Assembly: GCA_011052015.1 (NCBI GenBank)
Contig: DRJZ01000130.1
Coordinates: 1 to 36,509, forward strand
Length of the DNA: 36,509 nt
Reading direction: 5' to 3'
Origin: Acidiferrobacteraceae bacterium
GTDB lineage: Bacteria > Pseudomonadota > Gammaproteobacteria > HyVt-429
This document shows, in pieces, positions 23,992-34,115 of the stretch (positions within the stretch are counted from its first letter, which is position 1; each line of letters opens with the position of its first letter). The translations under genes were made by a program, and so were the position numbers. The notes below the pieces were generated by a model. The model saw only the letters and a program-made list of their open reading frames with translations, did not search any database and was not told where the DNA came from.

Positions 23992-25566
23992 ATGAAAATC
24001 CGCGCACAGTTTTCCCTGGTATTTAACCTGGACAAATGTATAGGCTGTCACACTTGTTCGGTCACGTGTAAAAATGTCTGGACCAATCGCAAAGGTGTAG
24101 AGTATGCGTGGTTTAACAACGTCGAGAGCAAACCCGGCATTGGATACCCGAAAAACTGGGAAGACCAGGATGTTTGGCACGGTGGTTGGGAATTGTTTAA
24201 TAATAAATTACGGCTTAAATCAGGCAGTCGTCTCAAACGCTTGATGAATATTTTCGCCAATCCAGATCTGCCGGTAATCGACGATTACTACGAACCCTAC
24301 ACCTACAATTACGGTCATTTGCAAACCTCACCGCTATCGGAAGCCGCGCCCACAGCGCGGCCGATGTCGCAACTCGATGGCGGCCAAATGGAAAAGGTCT
24401 CCTGGGGGCCGAATTGGGAAGACGATCTTGCCGGCGAATTTAAGAAGCGCAGTCAGGATAAAAACTTCGCTAATATTGAAAAGCAAATATATTCTGAATT
24501 TGAACACACATTTCAGATGTATCTGCCAAGGATGTGTAACCACTGTCTGAATCCATCGTGCGTCGCATCTTGTCCGGCCGGATCAATGTATAAGCGCGAA
24601 GAAGATGGCATTGTGCTGGTCGATCAGAACAAATGCCGCGGTTGGCGTATGTGCGTCAGCAATTGTCCATACAAAAAGGTATTTTATAACTGGGAATCCG
24701 GCAAGGCGGAAAAATGTATAGCCTGTTATCCACGTGTTGAGGCAGGGCTACCCACAGTGTGTTCCGAATCATGCGTTGGCCGTATTCGTTACAACGGAAT
24801 AATGCTTTATGACGCGGATAAAATAAAGGAGGCTGCATCAACGGAAAATGAACAAGGTCTGTATGAGGCACAACTTGATATTTTTGTTGATCCCAATGAC
24901 CCAGAGGTGATCGCAAATGCACGTGAAAACGGCGTGTCTTGCTCCTGGATAGAGGCCGCGCAGAAATCACCGATTTATAAAATGGCTGTTGAATGGCGCG
25001 TGGCTTTCCCGTTGCATCCGGAATTTCGCACCTTGCCCATGGTTTGGTATGTGCCGCCGTTGGCACCGGTACAGTCGCAAATTGATCAAGGCAACCTGCC
25101 GACTGAAGAAGATGGCATGATCCCAAAAGCCGAGGCATTACGCATGCCTGTTCAATACTTGGCCAATTTATTTACCGCCGGTGATGAAAAGCCGATATTG
25201 AAAAGTATTAACCGCTTGATCGCCATGCGATCTTATCAACGCACAGTACATGTAGATAAACAGCCGAACCAGGCCATTCTGGATAAGGTGGGTCTCAGCG
25301 TTGAGCAGGTTGAAGATATGTACCGGTATATGGCCATCGCCAACTATGAAGATCGGTTTGTTGTTCCAACCAGTCAGGAAGAATTACGACAGGATGATTT
25401 TCACGCGTTTCAGGGCACCAATGGTATTGATTTCGGAAACACGAGTCCCAACAGTGGAGGTAAAATATCGTTGTTCCCAACACGCCGCCAGGGAAGCATG
25501 GAATCCCTGGTTTATGTGGCGCCGCCTGAAAAGTTCAAAAAGGAGAAAGAAACCGTCGATAGTTAG
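23992..25566 (+). CDS. narH: Respiratory nitrate reductase beta subunit
   Basis: LDKCIGCHTCSVTCKNVWTNRKGVEYAWFNNVESKPGIGYP, CNHCLNPSCVASCPAGSMYKREEDGIVLVDQNKCRGWRMCVSNCPYKK. Confidence 0.98.
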   Translation: MKIRAQFSLVFNLDKCIGCHTCSVTCKNVWTNRKGVEYAWFNNVESKPGIGYPKNWEDQDVWHGGWELFNNKLRLKSGSRLKRLMNIFANPDLPVIDDYYEPYTYNYGHLQTSPLSEAAPTARPMSQLDGGQMEKVSWGPNWEDDLAGEFKKRSQDKNFANIEKQIYSEFEHTFQMYLPRMCNHCLNPSCVASCPAGSMYKREEDGIVLVDQNKCRGWRMCVSNCPYKKVFYNWESGKAEKCIACYPRVEAGLPTVCSESCVGRIRYNGIMLYDADKIKEAASTENEQGLYEAQLDIFVDPNDPEVIANARENGVSCSWIEAAQKSPIYKMAVEWRVAFPLHPEFRTLPMVWYVPPLAPVQSQIDQGNLPTEEDGMIPKAEALRMPVQYLANLFTAGDEKPILKSINRLIAMRSYQRTVHVDKQPNQAILDKVGLSVEQVEDMYRYMAIANYEDRFVVPTSQEELRQDDFHAFQGTNGIDFGNTSPNSGGKISLFPTRRQGSMESLVYVAPPEKFKKEKETVDS

Positions 25567-25589
25567 CCCATCTATTTACGATAATAGTT

Positions 25590-26117
25590 ATGCTAAAAAT
25601 ATATAAAATTCTTTCTGTATTGATTGATTATCCAAACGATGAGTTGTTGCTAAATCTGGAACAAGTTAAATCCGCCCTTGATGAACCCCAGTGTGTGAAT
25701 AATCAGGAACGCAAGATTTTGCGCGAACATATCGAATGGATGCAAAACCAGCAAGCACTGGAATTGCAGGGGCTATACATACAAACGTTTGACATGGCTG
25801 CCGAACACGCTTTGTATTTAACTCACCATTTGTTAGGTGATGATCGTGAGAGGGGTCCTGCGCTTGTCGATTTACAGGAGTTCTATAAGAACACAGGCTG
25901 GCAAGCTGTTGATAACGAATTGCCTGATTATTTACCAATGATATTGGAGTATGCGTCTAATTTGGATGAAATGGGCGCACGCATGTTTCTGCGCGAGGCG
26001 GTCGGTGCGATCAGCATTTTGGCCGCTAATCTGGAAAAAACCGGCAGTCCTTATGCAAAACTTATGCGTTTGTTAGAAAATCGCGCCAGCATTTTGGATG
26101 CCGCAGCTAACAGTTAA
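25590..26117 (+). CDS. narJ: Nitrate reductase molybdenum cofactor assembly chaperone
   Basis: YIQTFDMAAEHALYLTHHLLGDDRERGPALVDLQEFYKNTGW…ELPDYLPMILEYAS; position in operon. Confidence 0.95.
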   Translation: MLKIYKILSVLIDYPNDELLLNLEQVKSALDEPQCVNNQERKILREHIEWMQNQQALELQGLYIQTFDMAAEHALYLTHHLLGDDRERGPALVDLQEFYKNTGWQAVDNELPDYLPMILEYASNLDEMGARMFLREAVGAISILAANLEKTGSPYAKLMRLLENRASILDAAANS

Positions 26118-26134
26118 ACAATAGTGAGACTAAT

Positions 26135-26869
26135 ATGAATATTGAATCTTTTATTTTTGGTACCTATCCTTATATCGTGCTCACCATCTTTTTGCTTGGC
26201 AGTTGGGTGCGGTTTGACCGTGAGCAATACACATGGAAGAGTGATTCCAGTCAATTGTTGTCAAATAAGTGCTTACGACGTGCGAGTAATTTGTTTCATG
26301 TCGGCATCCTCGCCATTTTCTTCGGCCACCTGTTTGGGCTCTTATCCCCGCCCGCCCTGTTTCATGCCATCGGCATCTCTGACGTGGGTCATCAATATGT
26401 TGCCATTATCCTGGGTCTGATTTTCGGAACTTTGTGTCTGATTGGCGCGGTCATGTTGTTGTTACGCCGCTTGTTAATTAAACGCATCTACGTTAACAGT
26501 CGATTAATGGATATTTTTATTCTGGTATGGTTGTTGGTGACCCTGTTGCTGGGTCTAAGCACCTTACCTTCATCATGGCACCATGCAACGAATGGTGACG
26601 CTAGCATCATGTTGGCATTATCGGAATGGGTGCGCGGTGCACTAATCTTTCAGGCAGATCCCGGATTATTAGCGGATGTGGGCACCGTATTCAAAATTCA
26701 TTTGTTTTTTGGCATGACAGTGTTTCTATTGTTTCCATTCACTCGCCTGGTGCATATCTGGAGTTTCCCGGTTGGGTATTTATCGCGTGCTTGTTTGTTT
26801 GTGCGCACCAAGAGGAAACTTGAACGATCCAGCACGAGAAGATTGATTCGTTCCAGGCAGAACGTTTAA
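26135..26869 (+). CDS. narI: Respiratory nitrate reductase gamma subunit
   Basis: YPYIVLTIFLLGSWVRFDREQYTWKSDSSQLL…FHVGILAIFFGHLFGLL; five TM pattern with His ligands. Confidence 0.97.
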   Translation: MNIESFIFGTYPYIVLTIFLLGSWVRFDREQYTWKSDSSQLLSNKCLRRASNLFHVGILAIFFGHLFGLLSPPALFHAIGISDVGHQYVAIILGLIFGTLCLIGAVMLLLRRLLIKRIYVNSRLMDIFILVWLLVTLLLGLSTLPSSWHHATNGDASIMLALSEWVRGALIFQADPGLLADVGTVFKIHLFFGMTVFLLFPFTRLVHIWSFPVGYLSRACLFVRTKRKLERSSTRRLIRSRQNV

Positions 26870-26923
26870 AAGCAAAACATGTGAGCACTTCTTATGCAAT
26901 CAGATCATCACATGGCGCAAAGA

Positions 26924-27418
26924 TTAATTGGGCCGACAGACCAGGCGGGCGGCCAGTTCAAGGCCTTTTCGTAAGGGCAAAGGGAGGGTGTCGAGGTCCA
27001 GGGTGTCGAGCAGGTTTTTGACTTGCAGGCCGATCTCAGTATCACCCTCAATCATCAGACGGCGCTGGAAAAAGAGTGTATCCGGGTCTTCACAACGGGT
27101 GGCCAGTTGCATAAACTCACGCAGATTGCCGCGAATTGAGGCGGACTCCTGCGCTCGTTGTTTCAAAACAATCCGCTGTCCCTGTATGCCGAAGTACCAG
27201 CATAGGTGGGCATCCTCAAGGGTGATTTTTATGTATTGTCCCTGTAAAAAATCCAGCTCCCCGTCACGCAATGCTTCCTTAAGGACATAGTGCAGCACCT
27301 TCTCCAGCACGCCACGCTGCAATGCAAAGGGCGCACGCGCAATATTCCTGGCCAGCAGCAAGGGGAGTTTTTCGCCTAATGCTGTTTTAAGGGGTACGGG
27401 GATTGAGGCGAGGTTCAT
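26924..27418 (-). CDS. ubiT: SCP2-domain protein, UbiT-like (anaerobic ubiquinone biosynthesis)
   Basis: VLHYVLKEALRDGELDFLQGQYIKITLEDAHLCWYFG…DPDTLFFQRRLMIEGDTEIGLQVKNLLDTLDLDTLP; adjacent to ubiUV. Confidence 0.9.
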   Translation of the reverse strand: MNLASIPVPLKTALGEKLPLLLARNIARAPFALQRGVLEKVLHYVLKEALRDGELDFLQGQYIKITLEDAHLCWYFGIQGQRIVLKQRAQESASIRGNLREFMQLATRCEDPDTLFFQRRLMIEGDTEIGLQVKNLLDTLDLDTLPLPLRKGLELAARLVCRPN

Positions 27419-27476
27419 CTGTGATCATGCCTGTCTTGGTGGTAAACTGAGTATAAATGGGCCGCCTAGCTGTGTC

Positions 27477-27490
27477 TTGACCTAAATCAA
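27477..27490. promoter_or_regulatory. Near-consensus FNR box TTGACCTAAATCAA in the divergent ubiT / radical SAM-ubiUV intergenic region
   Basis: One mismatch to TTGAT-N4-ATCAA. Confidence 0.65.
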
Positions 27491-27579
27491 GTTGCGTCAA
27501 ATCTGTCTTTGCTAGGCTGTCCGCCAGCACTATTCTGGCAACTTAGGCCTAGAAGTCAACTACAGGTGTAGCGTATTTA

Positions 27580-28515
27580 ATGTATCTGCCCGGGGTCATC
27601 CACTCATTCGGCAGCGCCATGCAACGCAAGTATGGCGAAAAAGTGCACAAGCTGGCGATTAATGCAGCATTTACTTGCCCAAATCGAGATGGCAGCAGGG
27701 GCACAGGTGGCTGCACCTTTTGTAATAATGTTTCGTTCAGTCCTCATGCACGGCAGCCGGTCAGTGTCATGGAACAGATCGAGCAGGGCAAAAAGGTTGT
27801 GCGCAAAAGGACCGGGGCAAAAAAATATATCGCCTATTTTCAGGCCTATACAAACACCTATGCGGATATTGCGCGACTGAAGGAACTTTATGATCAGGCC
27901 CTGGAAGATGATGATGTGGTGGGCCTATCCATAGGGACACGCCCGGATTGCGTTCCCGACCCGGTGTTGGTGTTGTTGGCGGAGTATCAACAACAAGGTT
28001 ACGAGGTCTGGCTCGAACTGGGCCTGCAATCGGCGTTTGACTCGACCCTGGCGCGAGTGAATCGTGGCCATGGTTTTGCGGAGTATGTGCAGGCCATAAA
28101 ACGTGCGTACCGATACAAGGTGCAGGTTTGCACACATCTGATTGTTGGCTTGCCTGGTGAGGATGCCGGGCACAACCTGTCTTCACTTCAACAGGTCCTG
28201 CAAGTGGGGACACAGGGTCTTAAGTTGCATCCATTGCATGTGGTCAAGGGCACGCAGTTGGCGAATCAATGGCGCAGGGGGGAATACAAGGCCATGGCAT
28301 TTAATGACTATATTGATCTGGCGACAGAGATGGTGGCGCGAACACCACCGGACGTGATTTTCCATCGCCTTACGGCGACTGCCGCGCCGCGTTTGTTACT
28401 GGCCCCTCAATGGTGTGCCTATAAGTGGCGGGTGCTCAACGCCATACATGACCAACTGATACTGCAAACCCGTAGTCAAGGTAGCAGCCTCGACTACAAA
28501 CTGAAGATAGGGTGA
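27580..28515 (+). CDS. YhcC-like radical SAM protein (TIGR01212 type)
   Basis: HSFGSAMQRKYGEKVHKLAINAAFTCPNRDGSRGTGGCTFCNNVSFSP…VWLELGLQSAFDSTLARVNRGH…VCTHLIVGLPGED. Confidence 0.92.
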   Translation: MYLPGVIHSFGSAMQRKYGEKVHKLAINAAFTCPNRDGSRGTGGCTFCNNVSFSPHARQPVSVMEQIEQGKKVVRKRTGAKKYIAYFQAYTNTYADIARLKELYDQALEDDDVVGLSIGTRPDCVPDPVLVLLAEYQQQGYEVWLELGLQSAFDSTLARVNRGHGFAEYVQAIKRAYRYKVQVCTHLIVGLPGEDAGHNLSSLQQVLQVGTQGLKLHPLHVVKGTQLANQWRRGEYKAMAFNDYIDLATEMVARTPPDVIFHRLTATAAPRLLLAPQWCAYKWRVLNAIHDQLILQTRSQGSSLDYKLKIG

Positions 28516-28519
28516 GTTG

Positions 28520-29515
28520 ATGGATCTGGTGTGTCCTGCGGGTAATTATCCGTCGCTCAAGGCAGCCGTGAATCAAGGCGCGAATGCGGTCTATATCGGA
28601 TTTAAGGACGACACCAATGCGCGTCATTTTGCCGGTCTGAATTTCAATGATAAAAAAATCGATCAGGCCTTAGATTATGCAAAGTCAAAGGGCGTCAAGA
28701 TATTTATTGCCATCAATACTTATTCGCAATCCCAGGGTTGGCCGCGCTGGAAGCAGGCCATCGACAGAGCGGCGCAGTTAGAAGTTGATGCCGTTATTGC
28801 CGCCGATATTGCAGTGCTCGATTATGCCGTTTCAACTTATCCGGAATTAAACCTGCACCTATCAGTACAGGGTTCGGCGACGAACTATGAGGCCTTACGT
28901 TTTTACCAACAGCGATTCAATATACGCCGTGCTGTGCTGCCCAGGGTCCTGTCGCTGGCACAGGTACAGGCCCTGGCCAAGAATAGCCCGGTGGATCTGG
29001 AGGTATTTGCCTTTGGTAGCCTGTGCATTATGGCCGAAGGGCGCTGCCATCTTTCTTCTTATGTCACGGGTGAGTCACCCAATATGTGCGGTGTCTGTTC
29101 ACCCGCCAAGGCCGTTAACTGGGAGCAGCGCGGCGATGTTCTTGAGTCGCGTCTCAATGGGGTCCTGATCGACCGCTACCAGAAAGATGTAAATGCCAGT
29201 TATCCCACGCTTTGCAAGGGCCGCTTCCGGGTGAACGGTGAGGTTGTTCATGCCCTGGAAGAGCCGACCAGTCTCAATACCATCGGCCTCATTCCCGAAT
29301 TGTCAAAGATCGGCATCAAGGCGGTGAAGATCGAAGGGCGTCAGCGCAGCCCCGCCTACGTACAACAGGTGACACAGGTGTGGCGGCAGGCGTTGGATCA
29401 CTACGCCCGGGCGGGAGACAAGTTTGCAGCCAAAAAGGAATGGACAGATGTATTGGCCAAGGTCTCCGAAGGTGCGCAGACGACACTGGGGGCCTATTTA
29501 CGGCCATGGCAGTAA
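28520..29515 (+). CDS. ubiU: Peptidase U32-family UbiU (O2-independent ubiquinone hydroxylation)
   Basis: MDLVCPAGNYPSLKAAVNQGANAVYIGFKDDTNARHFAGLNF…FAFGSLCIMAEGRCHLSSYVTGESPNMCGVCSPA…VKIEGRQRSPAYV. Confidence 0.95.
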   Translation: MDLVCPAGNYPSLKAAVNQGANAVYIGFKDDTNARHFAGLNFNDKKIDQALDYAKSKGVKIFIAINTYSQSQGWPRWKQAIDRAAQLEVDAVIAADIAVLDYAVSTYPELNLHLSVQGSATNYEALRFYQQRFNIRRAVLPRVLSLAQVQALAKNSPVDLEVFAFGSLCIMAEGRCHLSSYVTGESPNMCGVCSPAKAVNWEQRGDVLESRLNGVLIDRYQKDVNASYPTLCKGRFRVNGEVVHALEEPTSLNTIGLIPELSKIGIKAVKIEGRQRSPAYVQQVTQVWRQALDHYARAGDKFAAKKEWTDVLAKVSEGAQTTLGAYLRPWQ

Positions 29516-29520
29516 GAAAA

Positions 29521-30408
29521 ATGAAGCTATCACTTGGGCCTCTGCAATATCTTTGGTCACGGCAAGATACCTTTGATTTCTATGATTTAATGACATCATT
29601 GCCCGTCGACATCATCTATCTTGGTGAGACGGTGTGCTCCAAACGCCGCAACCTAAAAACCGGCGACTGGCTGGACTTGGCACGTCATTTGACGGAGCAG
29701 GGTAAACAAGTGGTTCTCTCCACGCTGACTCTGATCGAGGCCGAGTCCGAACTCAAGACCATGCGGCGTCTTTGCAGCCAGGATGATTTTCTTGTCGAGG
29801 CCAATGATATGGCCGCAGTGCAGTTGTTGTCCGAGCGGGGCGTCCCGTTCGTGGCCGGTCCTTTCATTAATATTTACAATGCCCGCAGCCTGGCATTCCT
29901 CAGCCGCCTGGGGTTGCGGCGCTGGGTAATGCCGGTGGAACTCTCCAGGGCGTCACTCAAGGGTATCTTTGATGCACCGGAGGCCAAGACCCTGGAGCAA
30001 TCATTGGAGACCGAGATTTTCAGTTATGGCCGCCTGCCCCTGGCCTTCTCGGCGCGCTGTTTTACCGCCAGGGCGCACAAGCTCTCGAAAGATAATTGCG
30101 AATTTGTCTGTGGCGATTATCCGCAAGGCCTGCAACTGGACAGCCAGGAGGAACAGACGGTATTTACCATCAATGGCATCCAAACACAGTCGGGTGATGT
30201 CTATAACCTCTTGCCCGAAGTGGCGGATATGAAGAAGCTGTCTGTCGACATTCTTCGGCTGAGCCCGCAACGTGAAGGCATGAGGGATGTCATTCATCAC
30301 TTCAGAGATGCCATTGAGGGACGGCACATTGCGGCATTATCTAGTGATGCATATTGTAATGGCTATTGGCATGATGAAGCCGGAATCTTTGAAATCAAGC
30401 CATTATAA
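29521..30408 (+). CDS. ubiV: Peptidase U32-family UbiV (O2-independent ubiquinone hydroxylation)
   Basis: MKLSLGPLQYLWSRQDTFDFYDLMTSLPVDIIYLGETVCSKRR…FSYGRLPLAFSARCFTARAHKLSKDNCEFVCGDYPQG. Confidence 0.95.
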   Translation: MKLSLGPLQYLWSRQDTFDFYDLMTSLPVDIIYLGETVCSKRRNLKTGDWLDLARHLTEQGKQVVLSTLTLIEAESELKTMRRLCSQDDFLVEANDMAAVQLLSERGVPFVAGPFINIYNARSLAFLSRLGLRRWVMPVELSRASLKGIFDAPEAKTLEQSLETEIFSYGRLPLAFSARCFTARAHKLSKDNCEFVCGDYPQGLQLDSQEEQTVFTINGIQTQSGDVYNLLPEVADMKKLSVDILRLSPQREGMRDVIHHFRDAIEGRHIAALSSDAYCNGYWHDEAGIFEIKPL

Positions 30409-30618
30409 TAATCTTTCAAGATTGCAGAGAAGTAATCCAAAATTACTGTGTGATCTGACTGCTTTCAAACAGCCGAACCCGAAGCCTTTATTTGGACGAC
30501 TAAATTGAGGCTGGTGAAGGTGGCCGGAATACCAAAGCAGGTATTGGACGGGTGACAGGGTTTTGCCGCCAGCTATATTAACTAAGTCTAGCTAAACTAA
30601 ACTCTGGAGATTGCTGAA

Positions 30619-30986
30619 ATGAAGGTCAATATGCATGAAGCCAAATCCCAGCTTTCCAAACTGGGCGAACAGGCACGCAAGGCGATAGCGGATGACCGCA
30701 ACGAGGTTTATGTCAGCGCCGCGAGCGGTTGGGAGATCGCCATCAAACGCGAGACCGGGAAACTCAGTGCGCCGCCACCTGGACGCCATCATGAGTGAGG
30801 TCGGTTTTCTTCATCTGCCTATTACTTTCCACCACGGGGGGGCAGGCCGGGCGTCTGCCTGCCCATCACCGCGACCCATTTGACCGGATGCTGATCCCCC
30901 AAGCGATGGCGGAAGGACTCACTATCGTGACCAAAGACACGACCATTCCACAATACGGGGTTGCGACGGTACCGGCCAGTCAATGA
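30619..30986 (+). pseudogene. Phd antitoxin N-terminus fused to an internally deleted VapC/PIN toxin, with a second frameshift
   Basis: MKVNMHEAKSQLSKLGEQA (Phd) runs directly into RKAIADDRNEVYVSAASGWEIAIKRETGKLSAP (PIN), then GRLPAHHRDPFDRMLIPQAMAEGLTIVTKDTTIPQYGV in another frame. Confidence 0.8.
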
Positions 30987-31117
30987 CTCCTCCTGCCTGC
31001 ACCGAAGACACCCTGGTTCAACAAACCACGGCCGAGCACCTGGAAAAGGCCACGAACCGGGAAAAATATGCACTGATCAGAGACGGCGTGCAGGTTACGT
31101 TTCGCAATGAGGTATGA
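30983..31117 (+). pseudogene. hsdR N-terminal stub with internal deletion
   Basis: MTPPACTEDTLVQQTTAEHLEKATNREKYALIRDGVQVTFRNEV* joins two known HsdR N-terminal motifs. Confidence 0.65.
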
Positions 31118-31191
31118 GTGCGCATAACACAAAAAAAGAGGCCTTCTCCCGCGTCGTGATTGACGCGCAGCTTAATGATGCCGGCTGGTAA
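31114..31191 (+). pseudogene. Second hsdR/DEAD-type restriction helicase N-terminal stub
   Basis: MSAHNTKKEAFSRVVIDAQLNDAGW* resembles the start of another type I R subfamily. Confidence 0.5.
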
Positions 31192-31199
31192 CTTTCTTG

Positions 31200-34115
31200 A
31201 TGAGTACTCCATATCACGCCAAATATCTTGCCCACGAACTGACCAAACGTTGTTCGTCAGAAAAGTTGGGAAAACTGTCACAATCTCTATTCAATGCCAC
31301 GGTTGACCTGAACCCACATCAGATTGAGGCGGCGCTGTTTGCCTTTCGTTCGCCATTGTCACGGGGCGCCATTCTTGCGGATGAGGTCGGTCTAGGCAAG
31401 ACTATTGAAGCAGGTCTTGTTCTCAGTCAGCTATGGGCCGAGCGAAAGCGTCGTATACTCATTATTTTGCCCGCCGCCTTACGGGAACAATGGAAGACAG
31501 AATTGGCGGAGAAGTTTTTTATTAATTCCGTCATTCTGGAATCGAAGAATTTCAATCAACTCGCCAATGATGGTGCCGCCAATCCCTTCGAGCAATCGGA
31601 CAGAATCATTCTGTGTTCCTACCATTTCGCGAAGAGTAAGAGTAATGAGATACAGCGTGTCCCCTGGGACTTGGTGGTGTTCGATGAAGCCCACCGGCTT
31701 CGCAATGTCTACAAAAAAGGCAACAAGATAGCCCGTGTTATTCGTGATGCAGTTGAGGGTCTACCAAAGATTCTGCTGACGGCGACACCACTACAAAATT
31801 CACTATTGGAGCTCTTCGGCCTGGTTAGTTTTATCGACCCTCATGTGTTCGGCAGTGAGGCCTATTTCCGTACAGAATTCTCCCGCCGTGCTGGTGATGT
31901 CGGTGCGGCTGAGTTTATGCGACTACGGGAGCGAATCCAGCCAATATGTCAGCGTACATTGCGTCGTCAGGTGCTGGAATACGTCCGTTACACCAACCGC
32001 ATCTCCATCACCCAGGACTTTACGCCCAGTGATGATGAGCTGCGTTTATATGATGCGGTATCCGCCTACCTGCAACGGCGTGATTCTCACGCCCTACCAT
32101 CCGGGCAGCGTACTTTGATGACACTTGTTTTGCGAAAAATATTAGCGTCGTCTTCTTTTGCGATTGCCAATACGCTTGATCGGTTGGCAAAAAGGCTGGA
32201 ACACCAGCTTGCACAAGCGGAACAGGAGGCGGAACAGCAAACCGACATCGCGGATGACTATGACGTGCTGAACGAAACTCGCGATGAATGGAACACAGAT
32301 AATGGTGACAGAAAAACAGCAGAACCTGCAGCAGTCGATGCGAAGGATGCAAAAGCACAAGCCAGGTTTCGCAGAGAAATTCAGGAGGAAACCGCAGAAC
32401 TTACGAACTATAGGGAGCTGGCAAAGTCGATCACGCACAATGCCAAGGGTGAAGCATTGTTGGTTGCCCTCAGTTCCGGATTTGAAAAACTCGATGAGTT
32501 GGGCGCAGTACGCAAAGCACTCATTTTCACCGAATCACGCCGCACCCAGCAGTACCTCAAGGAACTACTGGAAGCGAACGGTTATCAGGGCCAGGTAGTG
32601 ACTCTGAGCGGGACGAATACTGACCCGGATACAGTGTCTCTCTATCGAAACTGGACCAAAAGACACCAGGGCGAGGACGTCATTACCGGTTCTCGCAGCG
32701 TGGATATACGTACTGCCATCGTCGAGGAGTTTCGGGACCACGTCGCAATCATGATCTCTACCGAGTCCGGGGCGGAGGGTATTAACCTTCAATTCTGCAG
32801 TCTATTAGTTAACTATGATCTACCCTGGAATCCGCAACGCATCGAACAGCGTATAGGCCGTTGCCACCGTTATGGCCAGAAGTATGACGTGGTGGTGATC
32901 AATTTTCTCAATCGCAAAAATGCCGCCGACCGACGCGTATTCGAATTGCTGTCGGAAAAATTTCACCTGTTCAATGGCGTCTTCGGTGCATCGGATGAAG
33001 TGCTCGGGGCGCTGGAGTCCGGTGTCGATTTCGAAAAACGTATCAACGAGATCTATCAATCCTGCCGATCACCGGATGATATCGACGCAGCGTTCGATGA
33101 GTTGCAACAAGAACTGGACGTGCAGATTCGCGCGCAAATGGAAGATACCCGCGCCAAACTACTGGAAAACTTTGATGAAGAGGTGCACACACGTCTGCGC
33201 ATGAACCACGATGAAACGCTACTCCAGGTCAACCAATTCGAGGAATGGCTATGGCGCTTCACGGAATATGAGCTGGCCGACTGTGCCGAGTTTGGCCCGA
33301 CGCCATACACATTCATACTCCACCGTCACCCACAAACAATAGACCCCGTGGATATCCCCCTGGGTCAATACCGTCTCGTCACTCATCATAATGGCGAAAC
33401 CCAGCATCATTTCCGGCTGGGCCACCCATTGGCCGAGCGACTCCTGACAGCAGCCAAGAGCCGTGAACTCCCCGTACGGGAAATCCACTTTCGTTATGAC
33501 CAGCACGGCGGCAAGGTCAGTTTGGTGGAGCAACTGCAGGGCCGCAGCGGTTGGTTGCACCTCGACCTGTTGACCATCAAGGCCCTTGAGAAGGAAGAGC
33601 ACTTGGTTTTCAGTGGGGTGACCGATGAGGGCGACATCATGGATAGCGACACTTGCGCCAAGCTGTTTGGTGTGGCCGCCGAGTTGGGTTTAGAGACAGT
33701 TATGCCAGAAGACATCGCTGCAAGCCTAAAAAAGGGTATCGCCACCTCAACAGACCAGATTATCCATGATGTGACTACCCGCAATCACCAATATTTTGAG
33801 ATCGAGATGGACAAGCTGGAAATCTGGGCCGACGACCTCAAGCACGGCCTGGAGCGGGAGCTGAAGGAACTGGACCGCGAGATCAAGGCGGTAAAAAAAG
33901 AGGCCCGTCAGGTCGCGGACCTGGAGGCCAAGGTCGCTCTGCACAAAAAGACCAAGGAACTGGAGCGCAAGCGCAACGACAAGCGCCGCAAGCTATTCGA
34001 TGCCCAGGACGAGATTGACGAGCGCAAGGACGGACTGATCAGCCAGATAGAGGCCCGCCTGAAACAGTCGGTCACGGCCCGCCCACTGTTCGCCATTCGC
34101 TGGCGCGTAGTCTGA
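31200..34115 (+). CDS. SNF2/RapA-like DEAD/DEAH helicase, likely defence-associated
   Basis: NPHQIEAALFAFRSPLSRGAILADEVGLGKTIEAGLVL, VVFDEAHRLRN, LLTATPLQNS, STESGAEGINLQFCSLLVNYDLPWNPQRIEQRIGRCHRYGQ. Confidence 0.92.
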   Translation: MSTPYHAKYLAHELTKRCSSEKLGKLSQSLFNATVDLNPHQIEAALFAFRSPLSRGAILADEVGLGKTIEAGLVLSQLWAERKRRILIILPAALREQWKTELAEKFFINSVILESKNFNQLANDGAANPFEQSDRIILCSYHFAKSKSNEIQRVPWDLVVFDEAHRLRNVYKKGNKIARVIRDAVEGLPKILLTATPLQNSLLELFGLVSFIDPHVFGSEAYFRTEFSRRAGDVGAAEFMRLRERIQPICQRTLRRQVLEYVRYTNRISITQDFTPSDDELRLYDAVSAYLQRRDSHALPSGQRTLMTLVLRKILASSSFAIANTLDRLAKRLEHQLAQAEQEAEQQTDIADDYDVLNETRDEWNTDNGDRKTAEPAAVDAKDAKAQARFRREIQEETAELTNYRELAKSITHNAKGEALLVALSSGFEKLDELGAVRKALIFTESRRTQQYLKELLEANGYQGQVVTLSGTNTDPDTVSLYRNWTKRHQGEDVITGSRSVDIRTAIVEEFRDHVAIMISTESGAEGINLQFCSLLVNYDLPWNPQRIEQRIGRCHRYGQKYDVVVINFLNRKNAADRRVFELLSEKFHLFNGVFGASDEVLGALESGVDFEKRINEIYQSCRSPDDIDAAFDELQQELDVQIRAQMEDTRAKLLENFDEEVHTRLRMNHDETLLQVNQFEEWLWRFTEYELADCAEFGPTPYTFILHRHPQTIDPVDIPLGQYRLVTHHNGETQHHFRLGHPLAERLLTAAKSRELPVREIHFRYDQHGGKVSLVEQLQGRSGWLHLDLLTIKALEKEEHLVFSGVTDEGDIMDSDTCAKLFGVAAELGLETVMPEDIAASLKKGIATSTDQIIHDVTTRNHQYFEIEMDKLEIWADDLKHGLERELKELDREIKAVKKEARQVADLEAKVALHKKTKELERKRNDKRRKLFDAQDEIDERKDGLISQIEARLKQSVTARPLFAIRWRVV

